Positions 1-8,286 of a stretch of 64,000 nt of DNA are shown one piece after another; position 1 is the stretch's first letter, and each line of letters begins with the position of its first letter. The stretch is from the NCBI RefSeq assembly GCF_024979235.1, contig NZ_JANLCM010000002.1, positions 1,302,001 to 1,366,000 on the forward strand, in the 5' to 3' direction. The DNA is from Herbiconiux aconitum. Lineage in GTDB: Bacteria; Actinomycetota; Actinomycetes; Actinomycetales; Microbacteriaceae. The position numbers and the translations under genes are program-made. Under the pieces are notes generated by a model, which was given only the letters and a program-made list of their open reading frames with translations, had not been told where the DNA came from and made no database searches.

Positions 1-1
1 G

Positions 2-505
2 ACCTGGGTGGGCGTCGGCGGCAGCCCCGAGTCGGTGGTGCGCACCGCTCGCTACGGATTCTCGCTGATGCTCGCGATCATCGGCGGCGACCCGGTGCGG
101 TTCGCGCCCTATGTCGACCTCTTCCAGCGGGCGCAGGACCAGTTCGAGACGGGCCGCCAGCCGATCGGCGTGCACTCGCCCGGCCACGTCGCCGACACCG
201 ACGAACAGGCCCGCGAAGAGCTGTGGCCGCACTACTCGGCCATGATGAACCGGATCGGCCGCGAACGTGGATGGTCGCCCATGGGGCGCGCCCACTTCGA
301 GCAGGAAGCCGGGCCGCAGGGCTCGCTCTACGTCGGATCGCCCTCGACGGTGGCTGCCAAGATCGCCAACACCGTCAAGACGCTCGGCGTCGACCGCTTC
401 GACCTCAAATACGGCAACGGCGGCCTCTCGCACGAGAAGCTCATGCACAGCATCGAGCTCTACGGCACCCAGGTGGTGCCGCAGGTGCGCGAGCTGCTCG
501 CGTAG
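2..505 (+). CDS. LLM-class flavin-dependent oxidoreductase, C-terminal part (5' end outside window)
   Basis: The reading frame is open from the left edge, so the gene is cut by the window and the GTG at 8 is probably internal. The visible ~167 residues start with a W-GVGGSPESVVR stretch and run through an AIIGGDP segment to LGVDRFDLKYGNGGLSHEKL, typical of the C-terminal half of luciferase-like monooxygenases that bind FMN or F420 in a TIM barrel. Substrate cannot be told. It converges on ogt, with a long palindrome between the two stops. Confidence 0.8.
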   Translation, partial: TWVGVGGSPESVVRTARYGFSLMLAIIGGDPVRFAPYVDLFQRAQDQFETGRQPIGVHSPGHVADTDEQAREELWPHYSAMMNRIGRERGWSPMGRAHFEQEAGPQGSLYVGSPSTVAAKIANTVKTLGVDRFDLKYGNGGLSHEKLMHSIELYGTQVVPQVRELLA

Positions 506-522
506 GCATCCGCTCGCAGGCG

Positions 523-574
523 ACTCGTCCCGAACGGGGCAGAATTCGGCGATCCTGCCCGGTTCGGGACGAGT
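523..574. repeat. Palindrome between convergent genes (possible bidirectional terminator)
   Basis: Twenty-base arms (523-542 and 555-574) pair with one mismatch around a 12-base loop. The left arm starts ACTCGTCCCGAA. There is no U-tract on either side. It lies between the converging stops of the flavin oxidoreductase and ogt. A related ACTCGTCCCGAATCGGG arm occurs at 14898. Confidence 0.75.
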
Positions 575-584
575 GAGCGCGCGC

Positions 585-1076
585 TCAGGCGGCTTCGCGG
601 GCCAGGAGGGAGCGCTTGACGTGGAGGCCCCAGGCGAAGCCGCCCAGGGAGCCGTCGCTGCGGAGCACGCGGTGGCACGGCACGAAGAGGGCGGGGGCAT
701 TGCGCGCACACGCGCTCGCCGCCGCGCGCACCGCACTCGGGCGGTCGAGAGCCGCGGCGAACTCCTGGTAGGTCAGGGGCTGCCCGGGTTCGATCTCGCG
801 GAGCTTCTCCCAGCCGAGCATGTGGAACGCGCCGCCCTGCTGCACCACCACGACATCGTCGATCGCGTGGATGTCGCCCTCGTAGTAGGCGCGCACCGCG
901 TCGGCGGCGGCGAGCGCCCCCGGCTCGAGGGACTCGGGTCGGCGGGCGGGTGCGAGGCGGGCCAGCAGAGCCTCCGGATCGGCGGTCCAGCCGGAGGAGA
1001 GCACCCGACCCTCCTCGTCGGCGATGATTCCGAACGGACCGTCGGGGGTGTCGACGAACTGGATGATGGCGGTCAT
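585..1076 (-). CDS. ogt: Methylated-DNA--protein-cysteine S-methyltransferase
   Basis: Predicted 163-residue suicide enzyme that removes O6-alkyl groups from guanine by transfer to its own cysteine. The active-site PCHRV motif is at residues 133-137 (acceptor Cys134), followed by the family-typical [12 protein letters not shown] and K-SLLARE elements. The start overlaps the stop of the upstream Ada-AlkA gene by ATGA, and an AAGGAG ribosome site sits 8 bases before it. Co-transcription with the alkylation-repair fusion fits one adaptive-response unit. An upstream in-frame extension is only the shadow of the neighbouring gene. Confidence 0.93.
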   Translation of the reverse strand: MTAIIQFVDTPDGPFGIIADEEGRVLSSGWTADPEALLARLAPARRPESLEPGALAAADAVRAYYEGDIHAIDDVVVVQQGGAFHMLGWEKLREIEPGQPLTYQEFAAALDRPSAVRAAASACARNAPALFVPCHRVLRSDGSLGGFAWGLHVKRSLLAREAA

Positions 1077-2851
1077 GGGGTGGTCTCCTTCGAGAGAGCA
1101 GGGGGCGTGGATGCCGGGCGGCGCCGGGCGGGTGGTGGAGCGGCCGGCGGTGCGGGGGCGGCGGTGCGCGGAGGGGGCTCCGGTGTCGGCGCGTCGGCGG
1201 GGGCGGGGCCGGGGCCGGGGCGGGCGGGCCGGCGGGCCGTCGCCGCATCGGCGGCCGCACCCCAGAGGTGCAGGCACAGGTAGGAGCGCCAGGGTGCGTA
1301 GTCGGCGGCCCATCCGGCCAACTCGCGCGGCGCATCCGGAAACCCGAGCGACCGGGCTCCGGCTCGCACCGCGACATCGCCCGTGAGCAGGATGTCGGGG
1401 TTGCCGAGCACGCGCATGGCGAGGTAGCCGGCGGTCCAGTCGCCGATGCCGGGGAGCGCGGTGAGCCGGCGGCGGAGCTCGGCCGCGTCGTCGCCCGACG
1501 AGAGTTCGAGCTCGCCGGACACCAGGGCTTCGGCCACGGCGACCACGGTGGCGATCTTGGCCCGTGGTCCGTAGAGCACCGATCCGGCGTGCTCGGCGAT
1601 TTGCGCCGCAGTCGGGAAGAGCAGAGTGGGCGCGCTCGGGGTGCCGCCGGCGAGTCCGGCACCCGTCGCCGTCGCCGTCTCCGTCGCAGTCTCCGTCGAC
1701 TCGAAGGGTGAGCCGGCGGCGACGGCGAGGCGGTGCAGCATCGTGCGGGCGGCGGAGACGGTGATCTGCTGACCGATGATGGCGCGGAACAGCATCTCGT
1801 GCGCGTCGACCGCGCCCGGCAAGCGGATGCCCGGCACCCGGGCGATGCGCGCGGTGAGCGCTCGGCGCGCGGCATCCAGGCCACCTGCCGCGATTTCGGG
1901 AGGAGCTGCGTGAGACGAAGGTCGTATGCGGGTGTCGTGCGACGCTGCTCCTCCCGAATCGACACCCGCGCCCGTGGCAACGGCCGCGAGGGCCGCATCG
2001 ATCGCCACGGGGTCGGCATCGAGATCGAAGAGTCGACGGATGCGCGCCACGAGCACCGGCAGATCGCCGAGTGCGGTGAGGTGCGCTTCGAGCAGCAGAC
2101 GCGACCCGCTGTGCCGCACGGTGAACCACGCCGGTCCGCCGGGCAAGGCGAGCGACCGGGTGTACGAGTCGGGGGCTGCGATCTCCACGCCCGGGATCGC
2201 CCGGGCCGCGAGCCACGCGAACACCCCGGCCGCGTCGAAGGGCTCGCGATAGGGCAGCGACAGCGCGATCGACCCCGGTGTCGCGACGTTCGCCCGCGAC
2301 TGCCGGGCCCGGATCTCGGTGGGCGTCAGCTCGAACACCTCGCCGACCGTGTCGTTGAACTGCCGGATGCTCGTGAACCCGGCAGCGAAGGCGATGTCGG
2401 CCATCGGGAGATCCGTCGAGGTGAGCAGGGTGCGTGCGGTCTGCGCCCGGTGTGCCCGCGAGAGCGCGAGCGGGCCGGCGCCGAGCTCCTGGCGCAGCAC
2501 GCGGGTGAGGTGGCGGGAGGAGTAGCCGAGGCGCCGGGACAGACCGTCGACGCCCTCGCGCTCGATCAGCCCGTCGGCGATCAGCCGCATGGCGCGCGCG
2601 GCCAGGTCGTCTCGCAGGTTCCAGGCCGGGGTGCCGGGCACGGCTTCGGGCAGGCAGCGTTTGCAGGCGCGGTAGCCCGCCTCGTGGGCCGCCGCGCTCG
2701 TCTCGTAGAAGGTGACGTTGACCGCCTTCGGCGTGCGCGCCGGGCAGCTCGGGCGGCAGTAGATGCCGGTCGAGCGCACCGCCGTGATGAACTGACCGTC
2801 GAATCGCGGGTCGCGGGAGGCGATGATCCGGTAGCGCTCGTCGAAGTCCAT
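1073..2851 (-). CDS. Ada metal-binding/AraC/AlkA fusion: DNA-3-methyladenine glycosylase 2 and adaptive-response regulator
   Basis: A 592-residue fusion. Residues 1-70 form an Ada-type zinc domain with the four cysteines C32, C36, C63 and C66, where methylphosphotriesters would be accepted. An AraC-type helix-turn-helix follows (about 80-175, with [16 protein letters not shown]). The AlkA N-domain and HhH-GPD glycosylase domain come next, with [15 protein letters not shown] and a likely catalytic Asp near residue 490 in GDVAVR. Two oddities: a palindromic insertion encodes residues about 298-320, and a proline-rich tail of about 50 residues ends the protein. It overlaps ogt by four bases. Family knowledge predicts autoregulated alkylation repair; induction is not visible in sequence. 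Confidence 0.9.
   Translation of the reverse strand: MDFDERYRIIASRDPRFDGQFITAVRSTGIYCRPSCPARTPKAVNVTFYETSAAAHEAGYRACKRCLPEAVPGTPAWNLRDDLAARAMRLIADGLIEREGVDGLSRRLGYSSRHLTRVLRQELGAGPLALSRAHRAQTARTLLTSTDLPMADIAFAAGFTSIRQFNDTVGEVFELTPTEIRARQSRANVATPGSIALSLPYREPFDAAGVFAWLAARAIPGVEIAAPDSYTRSLALPGGPAWFTVRHSGSRLLLEAHLTALGDLPVLVARIRRLFDLDADPVAIDAALAAVATGAGVDSGGAASHDTRIRPSSHAAPPEIAAGGLDAARRALTARIARVPGIRLPGAVDAHEMLFRAIIGQQITVSAARTMLHRLAVAAGSPFESTETATETATATGAGLAGGTPSAPTLLFPTAAQIAEHAGSVLYGPRAKIATVVAVAEALVSGELELSSGDDAAELRRRLTALPGIGDWTAGYLAMRVLGNPDILLTGDVAVRAGARSLGFPDAPRELAGWAADYAPWRSYLCLHLWGAAADAATARRPARPGPGPAPADAPTPEPPPRTAAPAPPAAPPPARRRPASTPPALSKETTP
1892..1960. repeat. In-frame palindromic element inside the Ada-AlkA gene (copy 1)
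   Basis: Arms TTCGGGAGGAGCTGCGT (1895-1911) and ACGCTGCTCCTCCCGAA (1942-1958) pair with one mismatch around a 30-base loop. On the coding strand it reads as 24 codons of the pattern SGGA-x2-HD-x5-SS-x-A-PPE, between the AlkA N-domain and the glycosylase domain. A sequence of the same length and frame lies in the oxygenase gene at 6191-6256. Confidence 0.8.
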
Positions 2852-2939
2852 GGGTCGATTCTGACACGGGCCTCCGACGCCTTCTAGCGGGAATCGGACA
2901 TCGCGGTGCGGTGTCGGTGGCCCGACGTATGGTCAAGAC

Positions 2940-4085
2940 ATGCCGACCAATCCCCGCGACATCTGCCGAGCAGCATCCCCGTCTCGCCCGCCTCTTCGCA
3001 CCCTCCGCGCCCAGTCGATCGTGCCGCCCTACCTGCTCGCGCGCATCGCCGCGGCCGACGCCTTCGGCATGGCCAAGGCGGCCGAAGCGGCGCGCAGGTC
3101 GTTGCTGGCCGACCCGCCGTTGCGGGAGGAGCGGGAGCGCGCATCCGATCGCACGCCCGCGACTCCCCCGTCGGCGCTGGCGGTCCCGGGCGCGGCTGCA
3201 GCCGTCGATCGCACCGTCTTCGACGCGGGCAACACCGAGACGCTGCCCGGTCGGGTGGTGCGCCGAGAGACGGATGCGCCGGTCGACGATGTGGCGGTGA
3301 ACGAGGCGTTCGACGGCCTGGGCGCCACCCACGCGCTGCTGCTGGAGGCGTTCGGTCGCGATTCGGTCGACGGCAAGGGCCTGCCGCTCTTGGCCACCGT
3401 GCACTACGGCCGCGACTACGACAACGCGTTCTGGGACGGGGAGCGCATGGTGTTCGGCGACGGCGACGGCGAGGTGTTCGGCCGGTTCACGGCGTCGCTC
3501 TCGGTGATCGGGCACGAACTGACGCACGGCGTCACGCAATACACGGCGGGCCTGGTCTATGAGGGGCAGTCCGGTGCGTTGAACGAGTCGTTCTCCGATG
3601 TGATGGGCGCACTCGTCGAGCAGCATCAGCTCGGCCAGAGGGCGGATGCGGCGAGCTGGCTGATCGGCGAAGGGCTCTTCACCGACGCGGTCGAGGGGCG
3701 CGCGCTCCGGTCGATGATCGCGCCGGGCACGGCCTACGACGACGACGTGCTCGGCAAAGACCCGCAACCGGCCGACATGGCGGGGTACATCGACACCCGA
3801 GACGACAACGGTGGGGTGCACCTGAATTCGGGCATCCCGAACCGGGCGTTCGCGCTCGCGGCCACCGAGCTCGGTGGGTTCGCGTGGGAGGGTGTGGGGC
3901 AGGTCTGGTACGACACCGTGGTGGGGGTCACGGAGCCTCTCGACCCTCGCGCGACGTTCGCGCAGTTCGCTGACGCGACGGTGGGCGCCGCGCGGGCGCG
4001 CTTCGGCGCGGAGTCGGCGGAACTCTCGGCGATCGAGCGGGCATGGCGTACCGTGGGCGTGAGGAGCGATGACACCCCAGGATGA
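2940..4085 (+). CDS. Protealysin-like M4 zinc metalloprotease
   Basis: A 381-residue thermolysin-family protease. It has no signal peptide; the N-terminus carries a short propeptide with the PPYLL motif (residues 29-33) typical of protealysin-type precursors. The catalytic HELTH is at 192-196, the third zinc ligand is Glu216 in NESFSD, and HLNSGIPNRAF supplies the usual active-site histidine region. The last 17 bases overlap the next gene, an emfourin-type inhibitor, giving a protease-inhibitor pair. No strong ribosome site precedes the ATG. Protealysins are commonly cytoplasmic or exported by unknown means; location here is not visible. Confidence 0.9.
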   Translation: MPTNPRDICRAASPSRPPLRTLRAQSIVPPYLLARIAAADAFGMAKAAEAARRSLLADPPLREERERASDRTPATPPSALAVPGAAAAVDRTVFDAGNTETLPGRVVRRETDAPVDDVAVNEAFDGLGATHALLLEAFGRDSVDGKGLPLLATVHYGRDYDNAFWDGERMVFGDGDGEVFGRFTASLSVIGHELTHGVTQYTAGLVYEGQSGALNESFSDVMGALVEQHQLGQRADAASWLIGEGLFTDAVEGRALRSMIAPGTAYDDDVLGKDPQPADMAGYIDTRDDNGGVHLNSGIPNRAFALAATELGGFAWEGVGQVWYDTVVGVTEPLDPRATFAQFADATVGAARARFGAESAELSAIERAWRTVGVRSDDTPG

Positions 4086-4506
4086 CGACACGACCCCCCG
4101 TTCACCAGCGGCTGGGGCCTCGGATGCGGGCGGCGACGGCGCCGGCCCGGCGGAGGACGCCGGCGGGCACGAACTGCGCATCACGGTCGCACGCTCGGGC
4201 GGGATCGCGGGCATCGGACCGACCTGGTCGGTGACCGCGTCGGAGGAGGCGGATGTCGACTCCTGGCTGTCGCTCGTCGAGTCATGCCCCTGGGACCCAC
4301 CGGAGACCGCTGAAGCAGGCGCTGCCGGTGACGGACGCCCGATCGGCGGCGGTGCCGATCGCTTCGTCTACACGATCCGCGTCTTCCTCCCCACCGCGGA
4401 AGAGCGCGACGCCCGAGTCCCGGAGCAGCGCCTCGACGGGCCCTGGCGAAACCTCGTCGATCGGGTGAAGGATGCGTCCCCCCGGACCGGAGGCGGGCCG
4501 CGCTGA
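4069..4506 (+). CDS. Emfourin-like protealysin inhibitor
   Basis: A 145-residue protein overlapping the 3' end of the M4 protease gene. After an acidic, Gly/Ala-rich stretch of about 35 residues comes ELRITVARSGGIAGI, matching the N-terminal strand and RSGG-x-AG signature of emfourin, the protealysin inhibitor family. A later strand reads FVYTIRVFLP. Family knowledge says emfourins block their cognate M4 protease by inserting into the active site. Tight coupling fits equal production with the protease. An acidic low-complexity N-terminus and a Gly-rich insert near residue 88 are unusual; assignment rests on motif and context. Confidence 0.8.
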   Translation: MTPQDDDTTPRSPAAGASDAGGDGAGPAEDAGGHELRITVARSGGIAGIGPTWSVTASEEADVDSWLSLVESCPWDPPETAEAGAAGDGRPIGGGADRFVYTIRVFLPTAEERDARVPEQRLDGPWRNLVDRVKDASPRTGGGPR

Positions 4507-4633
4507 GCGGGCACAGTGTAGATCGCTCGGTCGAGCTGTCCGCCGGCACCCGTCGCGTGCCACCTACCGACGCCTGAGCAGGTCGCGGGGGGCTCCGAGC
4601 GAGCCACTCCTCGGGCCACGGCAGAATGGGAGG

Positions 4634-5485
4634 ATGAGCTCCGCAGCCGGCCCCGACCGCACCTCGGCCGCACCCGGTTCCGGCGCGGTGCTCGAGTTCC
4701 GCGACGTGCGCTTCGTGCGTCGCGGGCGGGTGATCCTCGACGCCATCGACTTCGCGGTGCGCCCCGGCGAGCACTGGGCCCTGATCGGCCCGAACGGTGC
4801 GGGAAAGAGCACGATGCTGAGCCTTGGCGGCGCCCTGCAGCATCCGACGTCCGGCGAGGTCTTCGTGCTCGGCCACCGCATCGGGCGGGTCGAGTTGCAG
4901 CAGCTTCGGCGATCCATCGGGCACGTGAACCCGCGGCATCCGTTGACCTCGGCACTCACCATCCGCGAGGTTGTACTCACCGGCATCACGGGCACCATTG
5001 AACTCGTGCCTCGCTGGGAGCCGACTCCCGCCGAGTTCGCGCGGGCGAACGACTACGTGCACCTGCTCGGCCTCGACGGCAAGGCGGAGGAGGCGTGGAC
5101 GACGCTGTCCCAGGGCGAACGCGGCCGCACCCTGATCGCGCGGGCCCTGATGACCGACCCCGAGCTGCTGCTGCTCGACGAACCCTCGACCGGCCTCGAC
5201 GTCGCCGCTCGTGAGCAGTTGCTCGACACCGTCGACCGCGTGCGCATCGCCCACCCCGCTCTCGCCTCCGTGCTCGTGACGCACCACCTCGAGGAACTCC
5301 CGCGCAGCACCACGCACGCGATGCTGCTCGCCGACGGACGCATCACCTCGATCGGACGGGCGACGGATGTGCTCACCACCGCGAACATCACCGCCTGCTT
5401 CGCGCATCCGATCGAGATCGAACACCGCCACGGCCGCTGGCACGCACGCTCGACCGCGCACGCGGCGCCGTCGAGCTCCCCCTGA
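4634..5485 (+). CDS. ABC transporter ATP-binding protein, orphan
   Basis: A 283-residue single nucleotide-binding domain. Walker A is GPNGAGKST (about 52-60), the signature is LSQGERGRTLIARAL, Walker B LLLLDEPSTGLD, and the H-loop VTHHLEELP. No permease or binding protein lies nearby, so substrate and partners are unknown; a ModF-like or soluble role is possible. The start is uncertain: the ATG directly abuts GGGAGG, leaving little spacing, while a GTG at 4687 before VLEFRDV also fits. It converges with the MpaB-like gene across a perfect 20-bp palindrome. Confidence 0.82.
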   Translation: MSSAAGPDRTSAAPGSGAVLEFRDVRFVRRGRVILDAIDFAVRPGEHWALIGPNGAGKSTMLSLGGALQHPTSGEVFVLGHRIGRVELQQLRRSIGHVNPRHPLTSALTIREVVLTGITGTIELVPRWEPTPAEFARANDYVHLLGLDGKAEEAWTTLSQGERGRTLIARALMTDPELLLLDEPSTGLDVAAREQLLDTVDRVRIAHPALASVLVTHHLEELPRSTTHAMLLADGRITSIGRATDVLTTANITACFAHPIEIEHRHGRWHARSTAHAAPSSSP

Positions 5486-5502
5486 GCCGCCCGCGTTGAC
5501 GG

Positions 5503-5563
5503 ATCGAGTGGGCACGATTCGTGCCTGAACTCCCGCGTAGGGAACGAATCGTGCCCACTCGAT
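5503..5563. repeat. Perfect 20-bp-arm palindrome, family shared with 56982
   Basis: Arms ATCGAGTGGGCACGATTCGT (5503-5522) and its exact complement (5544-5563) enclose a 21-base loop. It lies between converging stops of the ABC ATPase and the MpaB-like oxygenase. The same arm, with one base changed, recurs at 56982-57042. Confidence 0.85.
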
Positions 5564-5576
5564 GCGGGATCGCCGG

Positions 5577-6536
5577 TCAGGCGTAGTCGGTGCGGATGCG
5601 CGCCACGTAGTGCCGCTGCGGCCAACGCCGCAGGGCGCGGGGCAGCACCCGGTAGACGGGGGTGCCGACGCGCACGAGGCGCGCGAACTTCCGCTGCCGC
5701 CTGGACGACCAGGCGAAGCGGTACTCCCGCCGCACCGACTCGGGAAGCAACGCCACAGTCACGAGCCGCGCCACCGGCATCACGGTGCGGATCGGCAGGG
5801 GCGCCTTCTCGGCCCGCAGCAGCGCATCCGCCACCCCGCGGATCGTGTCGTCGACGCGCAGTGTCGCCACGGTCTCGTTCCAATAGGCGCGGAACGTCGC
5901 GCGATCCGCCGGCCACAACTCCTCGGGCATCTGGAGAGTGGTGCCGAGTCGGGCGTATTCGCGATAGACGTGATCGGCCGACGCGTCGTCGAGCGGGCCG
6001 TACACGGTCTGGTACACGGTGAGCGCCGTGTCGTAGAGCGTCGCGGCCACCCAGAGCTGCAGCTGCGGGTCGTAGGCGTCGTACGCCGGGTCGGTCGGAT
6101 GCGCGGCGCCGGGTGCGGGCACCCCGGCGAGCGCGTCTTCGTGCGTGTCATGGGGCGGCTCGGTCAGCTGGGTTTCGCCAGTGGTGTTCATTTCGGGAGG
6201 AGGAGCACTAGACGAGGCCCCCACAGGCCGGTCGTGCGCGTCTGCTCCTCCCGAAACGGAGGCCGAACCGTTCTGCGACGGACGCGGCGGGTTGCGCACC
6301 CCCGCGTGCGCCCGGTTCACGGCGCGGCGCATGAGGCGCACGTCGTCGTCCGACCCCGTGGCGAGCGCGTAGATGTAGCTGAGGGTGGCGTTGAGTCGAT
6401 CCATCGGGCGGTTCGCGAAGTCGCTGTGGCGGGCGACGCCGTACCCGATCGCGGGGTAGGCGATCTGCAGCAGGATGGCACGCCCGGCGCCGGCGAGCAA
6501 CACGCTCTCGGGGGCGATGTCGGCGAGCGTCAGCAT
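5577..6536 (-). CDS. MpaB/latex-clearing-protein-like oxygenase (DUF2236)
   Basis: A 319-residue protein of the DUF2236 family, which includes the haem-dependent rubber oxygenase Lcp and MpaB. Recognisable elements are the N-terminal GAGRAILLQIAYPAIGYGVARHS-like region (split here by function), the central LQLWVAATLYDTAL and the C-terminal FAWSSRRQRKF. The substrate of most members is unknown. Between about residues 93 and 116 it carries an in-frame palindromic insertion like one in the Ada-AlkA gene, next to a Thr/Pro/Ala-rich linker. The start has only a weak ribosome site; it diverges from the flavoprotein gene 49 bases away. Confidence 0.82.
   Translation of the reverse strand: MLTLADIAPESVLLAGAGRAILLQIAYPAIGYGVARHSDFANRPMDRLNATLSYIYALATGSDDDVRLMRRAVNRAHAGVRNPPRPSQNGSASVSGGADAHDRPVGASSSAPPPEMNTTGETQLTEPPHDTHEDALAGVPAPGAAHPTDPAYDAYDPQLQLWVAATLYDTALTVYQTVYGPLDDASADHVYREYARLGTTLQMPEELWPADRATFRAYWNETVATLRVDDTIRGVADALLRAEKAPLPIRTVMPVARLVTVALLPESVRREYRFAWSSRRQRKFARLVRVGTPVYRVLPRALRRWPQRHYVARIRTDYA
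6191..6256. repeat. In-frame palindromic element inside the MpaB-like gene (copy 2)
   Basis: The left arm TTTCGGGAGGAG(GAG)CA (6191-6207) pairs with TGCTCCTCCCGAAA (6243-6256), with one 3-base bulge. The loop shares AGACGA-GG and GTCGTGCG with the element at 1892-1960. Translation on the coding strand again gives SGGA-x2-HD-x5-SS-x-A-PPE in 24 codons, so both copies use the same frame and orientation relative to their host gene. Confidence 0.8.
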
Positions 6537-6585
6537 GCTGCGACGGTAGCATCGCGAGCTCGGAGCACGACGATAGCCTGAGGAC

Positions 6586-8016
6586 ATGGAGCGCGATCCC
6601 GAGCATCCCGACCTTGAGGGCACCGCCGCGCCACGCACCGCCCCCACCCCCGACTGGGCCTCCCCCGTCTGGGACGTGCTCGTCGTGGGCGCCGGCCCCG
6701 CCGGCTCCTCGGCCGCTCGCACCGCCGCCGAGGCGGGCGCGTCGGTGCTGCTCCTCGACCGGTCGCCGTTTCCCCGCTACAAGACCTGCGGGGGCGGGTT
6801 GCTCGGCGAGTCGCTTCGGTTGATCCCCGAGCGGGCGCGCGCGACCATCGAATCGCGGGTCGCGGACACGCGATTCACGTCGCGCTTCGGCCGCCCGTTC
6901 CGGCTGCGCCGGGCCGATCCCTACCTCGCCATGGTGCAGCGAATCGAGTTCGACCAGGCCCTCGTGGAGGCCGCTCAGGATGCCGGTGCCCGCTTCGTCG
7001 ACGGAGTCGCGGTGCGCGAGATCACACAGCCGGGCGACGACAGCCCACTCGTCGGGGCCACAACGCCGGAAGAGTCCGTCGATCCCGCCGACGACGCTGC
7101 GATCGTGAGCGGATCGGATGCGGTCCCCCGCGAGCCCGACGACGCATCCGACCCCCTGATCACCGTGCGCACCACCGCCGGCACCGTGCGGGCGCGCGTC
7201 GTGATCGGCGCCGACGGTACGGGCGGTCGCGTGGGCCGCTACGTGGGCGTCACGCCCGGTGGCATCGACCTCGGCCTCGAAGACGAGATCGCGATGCCCG
7301 CCGACGACACCCGCTGGCGCGACACCGTCTACCTCGACTGGGGTGGCGCATCCGGAAGTTACGCCTGGGTCTTTCCGAAGGGCGAGTCGCTGACGGTGGG
7401 GGTGATCCAGCGGAAGGGCGCTCCGGATGCGACGCGCGACTACCTCGCCGCCTGGCGCGCGCACCTGGGGCTGGCCGGCGCCCGGACGCTGCACTCCTCG
7501 GGACACCTCACGCAGTGGCGCACCGACTCCTCCCCGCTCCGTCGTGGCCGCGTGCTGGTGGCGGGCGATGCGGCCGGCCTGCTCGAGCCGTGGACGCGCG
7601 AGGGCATCTCGTTCGCCCTCCGATCGGGGGCGTGGGCCGGGGCGGCAGCAGCTGGAGCTAAAAGAGCAGCAGCCTCGACGCCTCAAGCGGCCGGAGACCC
7701 TGCCGAGAGGGCCACACCACCGCACCCACCCGCCGAGCCGCACACATCCGCCACCCCGCGCGCAACCACCTCCCCGCGCGCACCCGACGACGCCCTCGCT
7801 GCCTACGAAGCGCGCGTGCTCGCGGAGCTCGGCGCCGAGCAGCGTGCCGGCGCTGCCATCCTCGCCACGTTCGAGCGGCACCGCGGCCTCGTCCACACTC
7901 TTCTCCGCACCCCGTGGGGCGCGCGCTACTTCGTGCGCTTCTGCCGCGGCGAGACCTCACTAGCCCGCTTCGCCCGCCACCGCTGGGCGATGCGCCTCGT
8001 GCGCTCCCTGGACTGA
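6586..8016 (+). CDS. Geranylgeranyl reductase-family FAD-dependent oxidoreductase
   Basis: A 476-residue flavoprotein. The Rossmann FAD motif VVGAGPAGSSAARTAAEAGA lies near residues 30-50, followed by LLDRSPFPRYKTCGGGL, the hallmark of the geranylgeranyl reductase branch of the p-hydroxybenzoate hydroxylase superfamily. The second FAD motif is VLVAGDAAGLLEPWTREGISFAL. These enzymes saturate isoprenoid chains of menaquinone, lipids or pigments; the substrate here is not known. Oddly, a low-complexity Ala/Pro/Thr segment of about 45 residues is inserted right after GISFALRSGAWAG, and an acidic linker interrupts the middle. No other isoprenoid genes are adjacent. Confidence 0.85.
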   Translation: MERDPEHPDLEGTAAPRTAPTPDWASPVWDVLVVGAGPAGSSAARTAAEAGASVLLLDRSPFPRYKTCGGGLLGESLRLIPERARATIESRVADTRFTSRFGRPFRLRRADPYLAMVQRIEFDQALVEAAQDAGARFVDGVAVREITQPGDDSPLVGATTPEESVDPADDAAIVSGSDAVPREPDDASDPLITVRTTAGTVRARVVIGADGTGGRVGRYVGVTPGGIDLGLEDEIAMPADDTRWRDTVYLDWGGASGSYAWVFPKGESLTVGVIQRKGAPDATRDYLAAWRAHLGLAGARTLHSSGHLTQWRTDSSPLRRGRVLVAGDAAGLLEPWTREGISFALRSGAWAGAAAAGAKRAAASTPQAAGDPAERATPPHPPAEPHTSATPRATTSPRAPDDALAAYEARVLAELGAEQRAGAAILATFERHRGLVHTLLRTPWGARYFVRFCRGETSLARFARHRWAMRLVRSLD

Positions 8017-8286
8017 CCCCCGCCCAAGCGATGCGCCGCTCATCCGCGGACATTGGCGCTAGCCCAGTCCCGGAATTCGCGAAAGCCCGCGGATCAACGC
8101 CGCGCGTGCGTTGCGGACGCCTCGCCCCGGCTGGCCTCGCCGCGCCCAGCGAACGCCGCGCCGCGCCTCGCCCAGCCAAGGCCACGCCTCGCCCAGCCAC
8201 GCCACGCCTCGCCTCGCGAACCCCAGACCACAGAGCAAACCCTCAGACCGCCGGGCGAACCCCGCAGGCCGCCGGGCGAGCTCGCC
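8017..8286. other. Gene-free stretch with degenerate short repeats
   Basis: 270 bases between the converging flavoprotein and MFS genes hold no credible gene. From 8160 to 8218 a unit of about 20 bases resembling CCACGCCTCGCCCAGCCA is repeated about three times; from 8237 to 8279 a 21-base unit ending CCGCCGGGCGA occurs twice. A short ATCCGCGG/CCGCGGAT pair lies near 8042 and 8087. Confidence 0.6.

Noticed and set aside
1160..1250. G-quadruplex regulatory element
   Set aside because: The G-runs encode the proline-rich tail of the Ada-AlkA protein; composition alone explains them.
585..4214. A 1209-codon open frame on the minus strand
   Set aside because: It is the read-through of the ogt frame across other genes, without family motifs beyond ogt. 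High GC leaves few stop codons in wrong frames.
4634..5485. A complete ABC importer
   Set aside because: Only the ATPase is present; neighbours are a protease inhibitor and an oxygenase.
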